DNA from: Methylacidiphilum caldifontis
Lineage (GTDB): Bacteria; Verrucomicrobiota; Verrucomicrobiia; Methylacidiphilales; CAMAQI01
DNA: 17,422 nucleotides
Reading direction: 5' to 3'
NCBI GenBank assembly: GCA_945860255.1
Contig: CAMAQI010000036.1
Location: 1-17,422, forward strand
Below, in pieces: positions 6,269 through 14,752 of this stretch; within the stretch, counting starts at the first letter, position 1; each line of letters begins with the position of its first letter. The notes under the pieces were generated by a model. It was not told the origin of the DNA. It saw only the letters and a program-made list of their open reading frames with translations, and searched no databases. The position numbers and the translations under genes were made by a program.

Positions 6269-6520
6269 ATGCAAACCGTCTCCTATACCGATGCCCGAAA
6301 TCAACTCGCAGGTCTGATGGAGAGGACGATCCGAAACCGGGAACCGATCACCATCACCAAAAATGGAGAGGGAAAAGTGGTCATGATGGCCGCTGAGGAA
6401 TTTGCGGCGATGGAGGAGACGCTCCATCTCCTCTCCACTCCTGCAAATGCAGATCGAATCCGTAAAGGACTCGAAGACTACGAGGCCGGAAAAGTTTTGC
6501 ATGGCAAGTTATGCGATTGA
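6269..6520 (+). CDS. yefM: YefM family antitoxin (Phd/YefM)
   Basis: The product is an 83-aa antitoxin of the YefM-YoeB type II system. It starts MQTVSYTDARNQLAGLMERT, the classic Phd/YefM N-terminus that forms the DNA-binding dimer, followed by EPITITKNGEGKVVMMAAEEFAAMEETLHLL and a toxin-wrapping C-terminal tail with an acidic patch. It should neutralise the YoeB RNase and autorepress the operon through the palindrome in the promoter. I prefer ATG 6269 over the longer frame to 6194 because homology begins there and the promoter -10 lies just upstream. It overlaps yoeB by 10 bases, giving translational coupling with the antitoxin made first. Confidence 0.93.
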   Translation: MQTVSYTDARNQLAGLMERTIRNREPITITKNGEGKVVMMAAEEFAAMEETLHLLSTPANADRIRKGLEDYEAGKVLHGKLCD

Positions 6521-6771
6521 TGTGGCTTCCCGGAGGATGGGAGGATTATCTTTACTGGCAGGAGAGGGATCGAAAAACGCTTCAGCGGGTGAATGAATTA
6601 ATCCGCGACACTTTGAGAAATCCGACCTCGGGAATTGGAAAACCAGAACCGTTGAAAAGTAATTTAAAGGGATGGTGGTCGCGCCGGATCACCCAGGAAC
6701 ACCGTCTCGTTTATCGGATCGAAGAAAAGACATTGATCATCCTACAATGCCGCTTTCATTACGATCATTGA
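6511..6771 (+). CDS. yoeB: YoeB family toxin, ribosome-dependent mRNA interferase
   Basis: The 86-aa protein belongs to the RelE/YoeB fold and cleaves mRNA in the ribosomal A site. Catalytic residues sit at the same numbers as in E. coli YoeB: Glu46 (GIGKPE), Arg65 (QEHR), His83 and Tyr84 (CRFHYDH). The family signature PEPLKSNLKGWWSRRI and HRLVYRI is intact, so the toxin looks active. The frame overlaps yefM by 10 bases. A second possible start is ATG four codons in, but the first fits the usual overlap. The C-terminal DH after the catalytic HY is slightly longer than in E. coli. Confidence 0.95.
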   Translation: MRLMWLPGGWEDYLYWQERDRKTLQRVNELIRDTLRNPTSGIGKPEPLKSNLKGWWSRRITQEHRLVYRIEEKTLIILQCRFHYDH

Positions 6772-6807
6772 AAATTTTCTAAAGAAGGCGCTTAGAGATA
6801 AAAACAT

Positions 6808-6989
6808 TCTCACACCAAGTCACGAAAACACGAAGAAAAAGACAAATATTTTTAACCACTAATTTAAATGCATTCGAAGTCATTTCAAATTTGTGTAAAT
6901 TAGTGTTCATTCGTGGTTTCAAATGCTCTTTTAAGATGAATTTGAGAGTTGAATCAAACTTTGTGCTTTGGTGTCTTGGTGTGAGAAAA
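6808..6989. repeat. Inverted-repeat element, about 180 bp, non-coding
   Basis: Terminal arms TTCTCACACCAAG (6808-6820) and CTTGGTGTGAGAA (6976-6988) are perfect inverted repeats, extended by degenerate CACGAAAACACGAAG versus CACCAAAGCACAAAG. A second, inner pair is ACCACTAATTT (6854-6864) against AAATTAGTG...CGTGGT (6897-6916). The interior is AT-rich and no convincing protein is encoded. This is MITE-like or REP-like; stretches of the CACGAAnACACGAAG kind are common intergenic repeats in several bacterial phyla, from memory. Confidence 0.65.
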
Positions 6990-7016
6990 TCTCTTTCCCT
7001 GAAGCTCAAAATAATT

Positions 7017-7086
7017 CTCCCCGCCAAACTCATTCGCTCATTTTTTTGATAAAATGATACGAATGAAATTTTGGCGGGGAGTTTTT
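7017..7086. terminator. Strong bidirectional hairpin between yoeB side and gyrA end
   Basis: CTCCCCGCCAAA (7017-7028) pairs perfectly with TTTGGCGGGGAG (7070-7081), and TCATTCG (7030-7036) with CGAATGA (7060-7066). On the plus strand TTTTT follows (7082-7086). On the minus strand AATTATTTT follows. It sits 20 bases after the gyrA stop, so it should end gyrA transcription and also shield gyrA from plus-strand transcripts. Confidence 0.85.
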
Positions 7087-7101
7087 AGCCAATTCTTAAA
7101 A

Positions 7102-9708
7102 TTAAATTTCGGTGATCGTCGCGGCCGCTTCATCTTCCAATTGCTCAGAGATGACAGGGGCAATGGCGGTGAGCTTATCTTTGTCGCTCACATCCACTAA
7201 CTTCACCCCTTGGGCATTACGTCCGGTCTCACGGATCTCGGAAACCTTGGTACGGACCATCTGATTGTTTTGCGTAATCAACATGATCTCATCGGCATCA
7301 CGAACGGTCAAAGCACCGACGATCTTTCCAGTCTTTTCATTGACCTTCATCGTGATCACTCCTTTTCCACCGCGCGTCTGAATCCGATACTCTTCAAAGT
7401 CGGTTCGTTTTCCAATTCCATTCGATCCCGCCACGAGCAAAGTTGCGGTTGGGTCAACCACCGCAACGGCGACGACCTCATCCCCCTTATCGAGGGTGAT
7501 TCCTTTGACGCCACCGGCTGGACGTCCCATAACGCGAACATCCTCCTCTTCAAAGCGGATGCTCATTCCCTCATGGGTGATCAAAACAATTTCGCTGGTT
7601 CCATTGGTCAACTTGACATCAATAAGGAGATCGCCCGGTTCAATTCCGATCGCAATGATTCCCCCCTTACGGATATTACCGAAGGCTTGTAAGGCGGTCT
7701 TTTTGACAGTTCCTAATTTGGTACAGAAGAAGAGAGAAAGGGGCTGCGTCCAAGTCGCATCCTCTCCTTTACCATCTTTGGTCGACTCGATTCGAATCAT
7801 CGCCGCTACTTTTTCTCCAGGGCGGAACTCGAGAAGATTCGCAATGCTGCGTCCCTTCGAGGCACGACCCATATCCGGGATTTCGTGAACACGAACGACA
7901 TAGGTACGTCCGGTATTCGTGAAGAACATCAGATAGTCATGGGTCGAGGCGGTGAAGAGATGCTCGACGAAATCACTATCCTCCGGTTTTTCGGCCTCTT
8001 TCGTGGTCATTCCGATGACCCCCTTGCCCCCACGGCGTTGGGAGCGATAGTTGCTGACGTTCGTTCTCTTGATGAGACCGTTGTGAGTCAAGGTGATGAT
8101 CACCCCTTCATTGGCGATTAAATCTTCAATACTCATCTCCCCTTCATCGGGGATGATATCCGTGCGCCGTTTGCTTCCGTACTCCTCTTGAATTTTACGG
8201 AGTCCCTCTTTGATAATCGTGAGTACGCGGGATTCTTTTGCAAGAATATCGAGAAAATCACCGATTTGATCGAGCAACCCTTTGTACTCTTTCGTGATCT
8301 TATCACGCTCGAGTCCAGTGAGTTGATAGAGTCGAAGCTCGAGAATGGTATCCAGCTGTTTTTCGCTTAAGGAATATTTCCCATTCACCAGACGCTCTTC
8401 GCGTCGGATGCGAATCCCAATCTTATCCAGTTGATTGCGGGTAAATTGATAGGCTTGGAGCTTGGTTCGAGCCTCATCGCGGCTGTTGGACTTGCGAATG
8501 ATATCGATAAAATCATCGATATTTTCAAGGGCGATCAAATAACCTTCCAGAACCTCAGCGCGATCTTCCGCTTTTGCGAGTTCAAACTGCGTCCGACGAA
8601 TGATGACCTGACGGCGATGCTCGATATAACAGTTAATGATCTCTTTGAGATTGAGCGTCTTTGGGCGTCCGGCATCGATCGCCAGCATGTTCGAGGAGAA
8701 GGAGCTTTCGAGAGAGGTCAGTTTGTAGAGATTATTAATGACGACCTTAGGAACGGCATCCCGTTTCATTTCGACGACAACGCGTGTATTTTCATCCGAT
8801 TCATCACGAACATCGGAGATATCGGTCAAAATCTTTTGATTCACGAGGTCGGCGATTCGCTCCACTAAGGTCGCACGATTCACATTGTAAGGAATCTCGG
8901 TGATGACAATAAACTCACGCCCCCCCTTCATCTCCTCGGTGTGAAGACGTCCACGAACACGAACAGAGCCACGTCCAGTGGTCAGATAATTTTTGATTCC
9001 TTCGTTGCCTAAGATCGAACAGCCGGTTGGGAAATCCGGCCCTTTGATAAACTTCAAAAGCTGCGGAATCGTGATATCCGGATTATCGATCTGAGCACAA
9101 ACGCCATCGATGACCTCTGAGAGATTGTGAGGGGGGATATTCGTTGCCATACCGACAGCGATCCCAGTTCCGCCATTGACGAGTAAGTTTGGGAAGGCCG
9201 CAGGGAAAACCGTTGGTTCCGTACGAGTACCGTCATAATTGGGAACAAAATCGACCGTATTGCGGTCCATATCATCCATCAATACTTTTCCTAAATGGGT
9301 CAAGCGGGCCTCGGTATAACGCATCGAAGCGGCGGGATCTCCTTCAACCGAACCGAAATTTCCTTGGCCATCGATTAAGATATCGCGCATCGCCCACGGT
9401 TGAGCCATGTGAACCAAGGTCGGATAGATCGCCATATCACCGTGAGGATGGTAGTTACCCATCGTCTCTCCAACGATCTTTGCGCATTTGACGTGAGCCT
9501 TATTCGGGGCGACACCGAGTTCATGCATCGCATAAAGAATTCGGCGCTGAGAGGGTTTGAGTCCGTCACGGACATCGGGGAGAGCCCGTGAGATGATCAC
9601 GGACATCGAGTAGTCGAGGAAGGAATTTTTAATTTCATCCGCAACGTTGACACTTTGAAGCTTCTCGTTCATTGCGAAAAGCGATCCTGTTGAGCCTTGG
9701 TCTGCCAT
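7102..9708 (-). CDS. gyrA: DNA gyrase subunit A
   Basis: This is the 868-aa catalytic breakage-reunion subunit of gyrase. Landmarks: N-terminal SRALPDVRDGLKPSQRRIL, catalytic Tyr131 in SMRYTEARL, and a C-terminal beta-pinwheel starting near 535 with a canonical GyrA box QRRGGKG (557-563). The box allows negative supercoiling and separates GyrA from ParC. Length agrees with the family (about 820-880). The quinolone-determining segment reads NYHPHGDMAIYPTL, so the positions equal to E. coli Ser83 and Asp87 are Met92 and Pro96. The start is supported by AGGA eight bases before ATG 9708. gyrB is not adjacent. A TTGACA (minus strand, 9775-9780) upstream may be its -35. Confidence 0.98.
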   Translation of the reverse strand: MADQGSTGSLFAMNEKLQSVNVADEIKNSFLDYSMSVIISRALPDVRDGLKPSQRRILYAMHELGVAPNKAHVKCAKIVGETMGNYHPHGDMAIYPTLVHMAQPWAMRDILIDGQGNFGSVEGDPAASMRYTEARLTHLGKVLMDDMDRNTVDFVPNYDGTRTEPTVFPAAFPNLLVNGGTGIAVGMATNIPPHNLSEVIDGVCAQIDNPDITIPQLLKFIKGPDFPTGCSILGNEGIKNYLTTGRGSVRVRGRLHTEEMKGGREFIVITEIPYNVNRATLVERIADLVNQKILTDISDVRDESDENTRVVVEMKRDAVPKVVINNLYKLTSLESSFSSNMLAIDAGRPKTLNLKEIINCYIEHRRQVIIRRTQFELAKAEDRAEVLEGYLIALENIDDFIDIIRKSNSRDEARTKLQAYQFTRNQLDKIGIRIRREERLVNGKYSLSEKQLDTILELRLYQLTGLERDKITKEYKGLLDQIGDFLDILAKESRVLTIIKEGLRKIQEEYGSKRRTDIIPDEGEMSIEDLIANEGVIITLTHNGLIKRTNVSNYRSQRRGGKGVIGMTTKEAEKPEDSDFVEHLFTASTHDYLMFFTNTGRTYVVRVHEIPDMGRASKGRSIANLLEFRPGEKVAAMIRIESTKDGKGEDATWTQPLSLFFCTKLGTVKKTALQAFGNIRKGGIIAIGIEPGDLLIDVKLTNGTSEIVLITHEGMSIRFEEEDVRVMGRPAGGVKGITLDKGDEVVAVAVVDPTATLLVAGSNGIGKRTDFEEYRIQTRGGKGVITMKVNEKTGKIVGALTVRDADEIMLITQNNQMVRTKVSEIRETGRNAQGVKLVDVSDKDKLTAIAPVISEQLEDEAAATITEI

Positions 9709-9752
9709 AGTCTATTTCCTAATGAAAATCGGGGTTAAAGATTGAGGAGGAA

Positions 9753-9780
9753 GGCTAAAAGAGTCTACAGATAGTGTCAA
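9753..9780 (-). promoter_or_regulatory. Possible gyrA promoter
   Basis: On the minus strand a perfect -35 TTGACA (9775-9780) is followed after 16 bp by a poor -10, TTAGCC (9753-9758). It lies about 45 bp before the gyrA start. The -10 mismatch keeps confidence low. Confidence 0.3.
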
Positions 9781-9922
9781 TGTTAGATCCGACCCCCTAG
9801 CCGTGGGTTAAATCGAGGTAAAAAGAGGCGAATCGACTGATGGACGGTGAGGCCGATGGAGGGCTAACAAGGAAAGAACACCATGAGGGCTCTCAATTGG
9901 ATTTGGAGAGGGAATTGAAATT

Positions 9923-12900
9923 TTATGTTTGGGAGATGATCTCTTTCTTCTTTTGAGCGTTGTGATCGGTTCCCAAAAGCATGTAGATCGAAGGGATGAT
10001 CAGAAGGGTGAAGAAGGTTCCAATCGTCATTCCGGTTACAAGCACGATTCCAATGTTATTTCGAGCGGCCGCTCCGGCTCCGGTGACAAAGACAAGGGGG
10101 AGATGCCCAATGACCGTGGCAGCAGAGGTCATCAAAATCGGTCTAAGACGTGTGGCCGCCGCCTCTCGAACGGCATCGAGTTTACTCATTCCCTCTTCTT
10201 GAAGTTTGTTGGCAAATTCAACGATGAGGATTCCATTTTTAGCCACAAGTCCGACGAGGGTGATCAGACCTACTTGAGTATAAATATTAATCGTTGAGCC
10301 TTTCACGCCGACAAAAACAAAAAGCATAGCGCCGGTGAGAGCCAGGGGAACGGAACCGAGAAGAATAATCAAAGGATCCCGGAAGCTTTCAAATTGTGCG
10401 GCAAGAACTAAGTAGATTAAGCAAATGGAGAGGAGGAAGGTGAAGAGAAAGGTGTTACCTTCACTTCGCAGTTGTCGTGAACCGCCGGCGTAATCGATAT
10501 TAAATCCAGAAGGAAGAATTTCTTTTCCCTTCGCTTCGAGCACATGGAGGGCTTGATCGAGGGTGACGCCGGGGCGAGGGACTCCATAGATTTTGGCGGA
10601 GTTTTGTTGTTGAAATCGATTGAGTTGACGAGGTTCCACGGAGTTTTCAAGTTTTGAAAAAGTGGAGATCGGGATGAGCTTCCCTTCGGCTCCTCGAATG
10701 TAAAAGTCTTGGATTTGATCGGGATTGAGGCGTTCGGTACGTTCTACTTGGGGAATGACTTTGTAGCTTCGTCCTTGGATGCTAAATCGATTCACGTAAT
10801 TTCCTCCGAGCATTGAGCCAAGCTCGGTGCTGATTTGTTGAAGATTCAGTCCCATCGAAGCGATTTTATCGCGATCCAGGATTAATTTTGTTTGAGGAAC
10901 ATCAAATTTAATATCGGTATCGGCGAAGATAAATTTTCCACTCATGAAGGCTGAGGCGACGAGTTGATTTGCGTAGTCGACGAGTTGATAAGAGTCGGCG
11001 GTGGTCGTGAGCATGACTTCGACGGGAAAGTCGCTCCCTCCGGGAAGGGGTTCAGGGGTGGTGATAATGGTTTGGATGCCCGTGAGATGTTGGAAGGCGG
11101 GAGGGGCTTCTTCTGAGATTTGTTGGGTGGTGCGTTGACGCTCACTCCATGGCTTGACCACCATTCCCGAAAATCCTCCGCTAGGGCCAATAATTTGAAA
11201 GGTTTGAGAGCATTCAGGAAATTGATTGTAGACAGTATTGAGTTGGGAGGCGTAGAGCATCGTTTGATCGATAGAGGCATTGGGAGCGGCTTGAACAATT
11301 CCGAAGACGACTCCTTGATCTTCTTTCGGAGCAAGTTCTCGGAAAGAAAAGAGAATCAGAGGAATGACGAGTAAAGAGAGAACGATGGAGGCGAAAATGG
11401 TGACGGGACGATGTTTTAAGGTGTCTTCGAGAATGATTTTATAGAATGATTTTAATCGCTCAAAAAAATCAACGAGAAATTTTTCGAATCCTTTGATCTC
11501 TTTTTTTGAGTGAAGCAGTTTTGCAGACATCATCGGAGAGAGGGTAAGAGCAACGACTCCCGAAATTAAAACGGAGGCAGAGAGGGTGAAGGCAAATTCT
11601 TTAAACAACGCTCCTGTAAGACCCCCTTGAAATCCGATGGGGGCGTACACCGTCGCAAGGGTGATGGTCATGGCGATGGTGGGAGTGAAAAGCTCTCGGG
11701 CTCCTTTAATCGCGGCATCGGTCGGCGAAAGGCCTTCGGAGATATGTCGTTCGACATTTTCGAGCATCACAATGGCATCGTCCACCACAAGACCGACGGC
11801 GAGGACAATCGCCAAAATAGTGAGAAGATTGAGGGTGAAACCGAGAGCGAGCATAAGCGCGCAGGCACCGACGAGCGAGAGAGGGATGGCGACCAGGGGA
11901 ACGAGGACCGAGCGTAGAGAGCCAATGAAGAGATAGATGACGACAATGACGATCAAGACGGTTTCAGAAAGTGTTTTAAAAACTTCGCTCAAAGAATCAC
12001 GAATATAGGAAGTGGAATCATAGGAGATATCGGCTTGAAGTCCTGTAGGAAGAGATTTTTGGATTTCTGGAAAAAGATCTCGAATCGCTTGAATAACATC
12101 TAAGGAGTTGGAGTTGGGAAGAACGTAAATCCCAATGAAGGTCGCTTTTTTTCCTCCAAATCGCACATCTTGATCGTAGCTTTGGGCTCCTAATTCCACC
12201 GTGGCAACCTCTTTGAGTCGAATAATCGTCCCTTGATTTTGACGAACGACTAAGTTTTCAAATTCCTCTTTGCTTTTGAGATCGGTGTTTGCCGTGAGAT
12301 TCACTTGGATATAAGATCCTTTGGTACTTCCGATCGCCGCAAGAGAGTTATTGGCGCTGAGAGCGGCATGAACTTCAAGCGGGGAAATCCCAAGGGAGGC
12401 CATGGAATCCGGTTTGAGCCAAACACGCATCGCAAAGGTACGGTCTCCGAGAATTTCGGCTCGTTGAACTCCTGTCACCGCAGAGAGTTTGGGTTGGATG
12501 ACGCGAGTGAGAAAATCGGTAATTTGATTTTGGTTCAAGGTTTCCGAGGAGAAGCTGATGTACATCGAAGCAAAGGGGGTATCTTTACTTTGAACTTCAA
12601 TGATCGGGGCTTCCGCTTCGGGAGGAAGATCGTTCCGGACTTGATTTATTTTAGACTGCACTTGAGTGAGTGCATCGTTGACATTGTAGTTGAGCTGAAG
12701 ATTCACGCGAATTGTACTCATATTTTGAGTACTCGAAGATTCAAGGTACTCGATTCCATCGGCACTTGCGATGGCGCGCTCTAGGGGGGTGGTGATAAAT
12801 CCGCGAACGAGATCGGCGTTCGCTCCAATATAAGCGGTATTCACAATAATCACCGCGCTATCGCTCCGAGGGTATTGACGAACATTCAGCTGATGAATCG

Positions 12901-12979
12901 AGGAAAGACCAATCAGGAGAATCAAGAGATTGACACTGATCGCTAAGACCGGTTTTTTAATAAAGAGATCTGTAAACAT
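9923..12979 (-). CDS. RND multidrug efflux permease (HAE-1, AcrB/MexF-like)
   Basis: This is a 1018-aa inner-membrane proton/drug antiporter of the AcrB type. It has the N-terminal FIKKPVLAISVNLLILLIG helix, two large periplasmic loops, and the proton-relay residues Asp400 and Asp401 (VGLVVDDAIVMLENVE) with Lys914 (LVAKNGILIVEFAN). Sites equal to E. coli Asp407/Asp408/Lys940 are kept, so it should be active. The length matches the shorter MexF/MdtC-like members. It starts 12 bp after the adaptor stop in the tetR-adaptor-pump operon, and the tolC-type gene lies divergently nearby, so all three parts of the machine are encoded here. Substrates cannot be inferred. Coding-strand composition is C-rich, unlike sppA, which is also on the minus strand. 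Confidence 0.96.
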   Translation of the reverse strand: MFTDLFIKKPVLAISVNLLILLIGLSSIHQLNVRQYPRSDSAVIIVNTAYIGANADLVRGFITTPLERAIASADGIEYLESSSTQNMSTIRVNLQLNYNVNDALTQVQSKINQVRNDLPPEAEAPIIEVQSKDTPFASMYISFSSETLNQNQITDFLTRVIQPKLSAVTGVQRAEILGDRTFAMRVWLKPDSMASLGISPLEVHAALSANNSLAAIGSTKGSYIQVNLTANTDLKSKEEFENLVVRQNQGTIIRLKEVATVELGAQSYDQDVRFGGKKATFIGIYVLPNSNSLDVIQAIRDLFPEIQKSLPTGLQADISYDSTSYIRDSLSEVFKTLSETVLIVIVVIYLFIGSLRSVLVPLVAIPLSLVGACALMLALGFTLNLLTILAIVLAVGLVVDDAIVMLENVERHISEGLSPTDAAIKGARELFTPTIAMTITLATVYAPIGFQGGLTGALFKEFAFTLSASVLISGVVALTLSPMMSAKLLHSKKEIKGFEKFLVDFFERLKSFYKIILEDTLKHRPVTIFASIVLSLLVIPLILFSFRELAPKEDQGVVFGIVQAAPNASIDQTMLYASQLNTVYNQFPECSQTFQIIGPSGGFSGMVVKPWSERQRTTQQISEEAPPAFQHLTGIQTIITTPEPLPGGSDFPVEVMLTTTADSYQLVDYANQLVASAFMSGKFIFADTDIKFDVPQTKLILDRDKIASMGLNLQQISTELGSMLGGNYVNRFSIQGRSYKVIPQVERTERLNPDQIQDFYIRGAEGKLIPISTFSKLENSVEPRQLNRFQQQNSAKIYGVPRPGVTLDQALHVLEAKGKEILPSGFNIDYAGGSRQLRSEGNTFLFTFLLSICLIYLVLAAQFESFRDPLIILLGSVPLALTGAMLFVFVGVKGSTINIYTQVGLITLVGLVAKNGILIVEFANKLQEEGMSKLDAVREAAATRLRPILMTSAATVIGHLPLVFVTGAGAAARNNIGIVLVTGMTIGTFFTLLIIPSIYMLLGTDHNAQKKKEIISQT

Positions 12980-12991
12980 CGGCTCGTTCTC

Positions 12992-14119
12992 TTATTGATT
13001 TTCGGGAGTCGGGTTTTGCGAGGTTTGAGGCTGAATTTGATTATTGATGGATACCGGTACCTTCGGCCGAAGTTTAAAGACTCCCGTCGTGGCGATCTCC
13101 TCTCCCTCTTTTAAACCGTCGAGGATCGTGACGAGATCTCCTCGCGTCGGACCTAATTTGACAAATTGTTGTCGCACGCCTTGAAAGATTTTGCCGTCGG
13201 GTCCAGTCATCGCTTCAACAATAAAGACAGAATCTCCATAGGGAGCATATTGAATAGCGGTTTGAGGAACCACAAATCCTTCAATGGAACTTCCGAGGGA
13301 AAGTTGAACCGTTGCAAACATTCCGGGACGAAGTTTCTCTTCGGGGTTTTGGAGTGTTCCTTGGAGCTTGATGTTTCGCGTGGCGAGATCGATTTGAGGT
13401 TCGATGGCAGAAATAAAGCCCGTGAACTTTTCTTGAGGGTAGGCATCCACGAGGAGCGTGAAACTTTGATTGATTTTGATTTGGTTCAAATAAATTTGAG
13501 GGAGGGTAAAGTTAACGTACAGGGGATCCATGGCTTGAAGGGAAACAATCAGGTTTCCGGGGTTGAGGTATTGTCCGAGTTGAACATGGCGAATGCCGAG
13601 TCTTCCTGAGAAGGGGGCACGAATAGTTTTTCGATCAATAAGGGAGCGAAGCCGTTGATGGTCGGCAACGAGTTGTTGGAATTTGGATTGAGCCTCATCG
13701 AGTTCTGCTTGAGTCATCGCTTGCTCTTTAAAAAGTAATTCCGCTCGTTTTACATTTTGTTCGGCGAGTTTCCATTGAGCTTCATTCGAGCGAAGCTGGG
13801 ACTCTTCGACGGAGATTTCTTGTTGAAGCAGAGGAGTCTCTTTTTTAACAAAGGTACCGGATTCAAATACGATTTTGATCACTTTCCCAGGTTCTTCCGC
13901 ACTGATTTCGACTCCTTGGAGGGGAGCGAGGGAGGCGATGGCTTTGAGGTTTTCAGCCCATTTCTCTTTTTTCGCATGAGTCGTGGTGATGGAGGCAGGA
14001 GGTTGAACCATCTCATCAAACACCTTTTTGAGAATATTACTTCGAAACTCTTGAAATCCGAAGACCGCAAAAATGAGAAACCCAAGTATAACCCCCACAA
14101 TAATGAATCTTTTGATCAT
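12992..14119 (-). CDS. RND periplasmic adaptor (membrane fusion protein)
   Basis: This 375-aa HlyD-like adaptor links the RND pump to the outer-membrane channel. An N-terminal membrane anchor (about 4-21) has no lipobox Cys, unlike AcrA. Then come a split lipoyl/biotinyl-like domain (69-98 and 164-197, with RAPFSGRLGIRHVQLGQ), a short alpha hairpin coiled coil (about 102-163), a beta barrel, and a membrane-proximal domain with LRPGMFATV. The C-terminal tail is Gln/Pro/Asn-rich. Its ATG overlaps the TetR stop by four bases (ATGA), showing translational coupling. Order adaptor then pump is the usual one. Confidence 0.95.
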   Translation of the reverse strand: MIKRFIIVGVILGFLIFAVFGFQEFRSNILKKVFDEMVQPPASITTTHAKKEKWAENLKAIASLAPLQGVEISAEEPGKVIKIVFESGTFVKKETPLLQQEISVEESQLRSNEAQWKLAEQNVKRAELLFKEQAMTQAELDEAQSKFQQLVADHQRLRSLIDRKTIRAPFSGRLGIRHVQLGQYLNPGNLIVSLQAMDPLYVNFTLPQIYLNQIKINQSFTLLVDAYPQEKFTGFISAIEPQIDLATRNIKLQGTLQNPEEKLRPGMFATVQLSLGSSIEGFVVPQTAIQYAPYGDSVFIVEAMTGPDGKIFQGVRQQFVKLGPTRGDLVTILDGLKEGEEIATTGVFKLRPKVPVSINNQIQPQTSQNPTPENQ

Positions 14120-14715
14120 AAATCTTTATCCAATTGGAGAAGCGATCTCAAAGTAACTTCGAGAGCTTTTCGATGCGTTTCATTCAGAGTGTAAGTTCCA
14201 AAAACGGAAGACCACCAGATGGCATCATAAACACTCATCATAATCAGTGAGTGACCGAGAGGAAGCTCATCTGTTTCAAAGGCTTTCAAAAAATTTTGAT
14301 AATTTTCACGACAACATTCCATGAGATGGGGATTATGTGCGATGGCGGCAGCTAGAGCGGCTACGAGACGTTGATGACGTTTCCACTCCGGAGAATCCCA
14401 CGGAACTTCTGGATCAAAGGCATCTCGAAAAAGCACGTGTGCCATTGATTGTTTCCCTCCTTTTTCTTTTTGACGAGCCGCCTCCAGAGAGGCCATCCAT
14501 TGCTCATGAATTCTTTTCACGAGACCCCGAATGAGATCATCCTTTGATGGAAAATGATAAAGAAGACCTCCTTTACTGATCTCTGCCCCTTTTGCAACAG
14601 CTTCCAAGGTGAGTGAGTTTGCCCCATGATCCAAAACATGCATTTCTGCCGCATCGAGAATTTTGTCTCGAACAGGGATCAGGGTGGGACTTTGGCTTGC
14701 TTTTTCTGAAGACAT
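14116..14715 (-). CDS. TetR family repressor of the efflux operon
   Basis: The 199-aa protein has an N-terminal TetR DNA-binding domain: VRDKILDAAEMHVLDHGANS followed by the HTH TLEAVAKGAEISKGGLLYHF (36-55) and the SKDDLIRGLV hinge. The C-terminal ligand-binding part resembles the class with LIRGLVKRIHEQW and a Trp pair (IWWSSVFG), and probably binds a hydrophobic compound. It is first in the operon and overlaps the adaptor by 4 bases. A perfect palindrome lies in its own promoter, so autorepression and control of the pump are likely. The start has little or no leader: the -10 is only 8 bases away and the frame upstream is closed by TAG. Confidence 0.93.
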   Translation of the reverse strand: MSSEKASQSPTLIPVRDKILDAAEMHVLDHGANSLTLEAVAKGAEISKGGLLYHFPSKDDLIRGLVKRIHEQWMASLEAARQKEKGGKQSMAHVLFRDAFDPEVPWDSPEWKRHQRLVAALAAAIAHNPHLMECCRENYQNFLKAFETDELPLGHSLIMMSVYDAIWWSSVFGTYTLNETHRKALEVTLRSLLQLDKDL

Positions 14716-14723
14716 TCCCTACA

Positions 14724-14750
14724 ACTATACCGTCTGGACGGTTCAGTCAA
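14724..14750 (-). promoter_or_regulatory. tetR promoter with embedded TetR-type operator
   Basis: On the minus strand -35 TTGACT (14745-14750) and -10 TATAGT (14724-14729) are 15 bp apart. Between and overlapping them lies ACCGTCTGGACGGT (14729-14742), a perfect inverted repeat with a 2-bp centre, typical of TetR operators. Repressor binding would block polymerase. The predicted transcript start is about two bases from the ATG. Confidence 0.75.
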
Positions 14751-14752
14751 TA

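Noticed and set aside
6155..6502. Minus-strand frame of 115 codons opposite yefM
   Set aside because: Antisense shadow of a well supported antitoxin gene with no family features of its own.
6779..7033. Minus-strand open frame of 84 codons across the inverted-repeat element and part of the hairpin
   Set aside because: It is a translation of the repeat arms and of a terminator stem, which argues against a real protein.
7017..7086. Riboswitch or small RNA gene at the strong hairpin
   Set aside because: A single long stem followed by T-rich tracts in both directions, right after the gyrA stop, is explained by termination.
8431..8868. Plus-strand frame of 145 codons inside gyrA
   Set aside because: Antisense shadow of a highly conserved gene; similar long shadows occur throughout gyrA and the pump gene.
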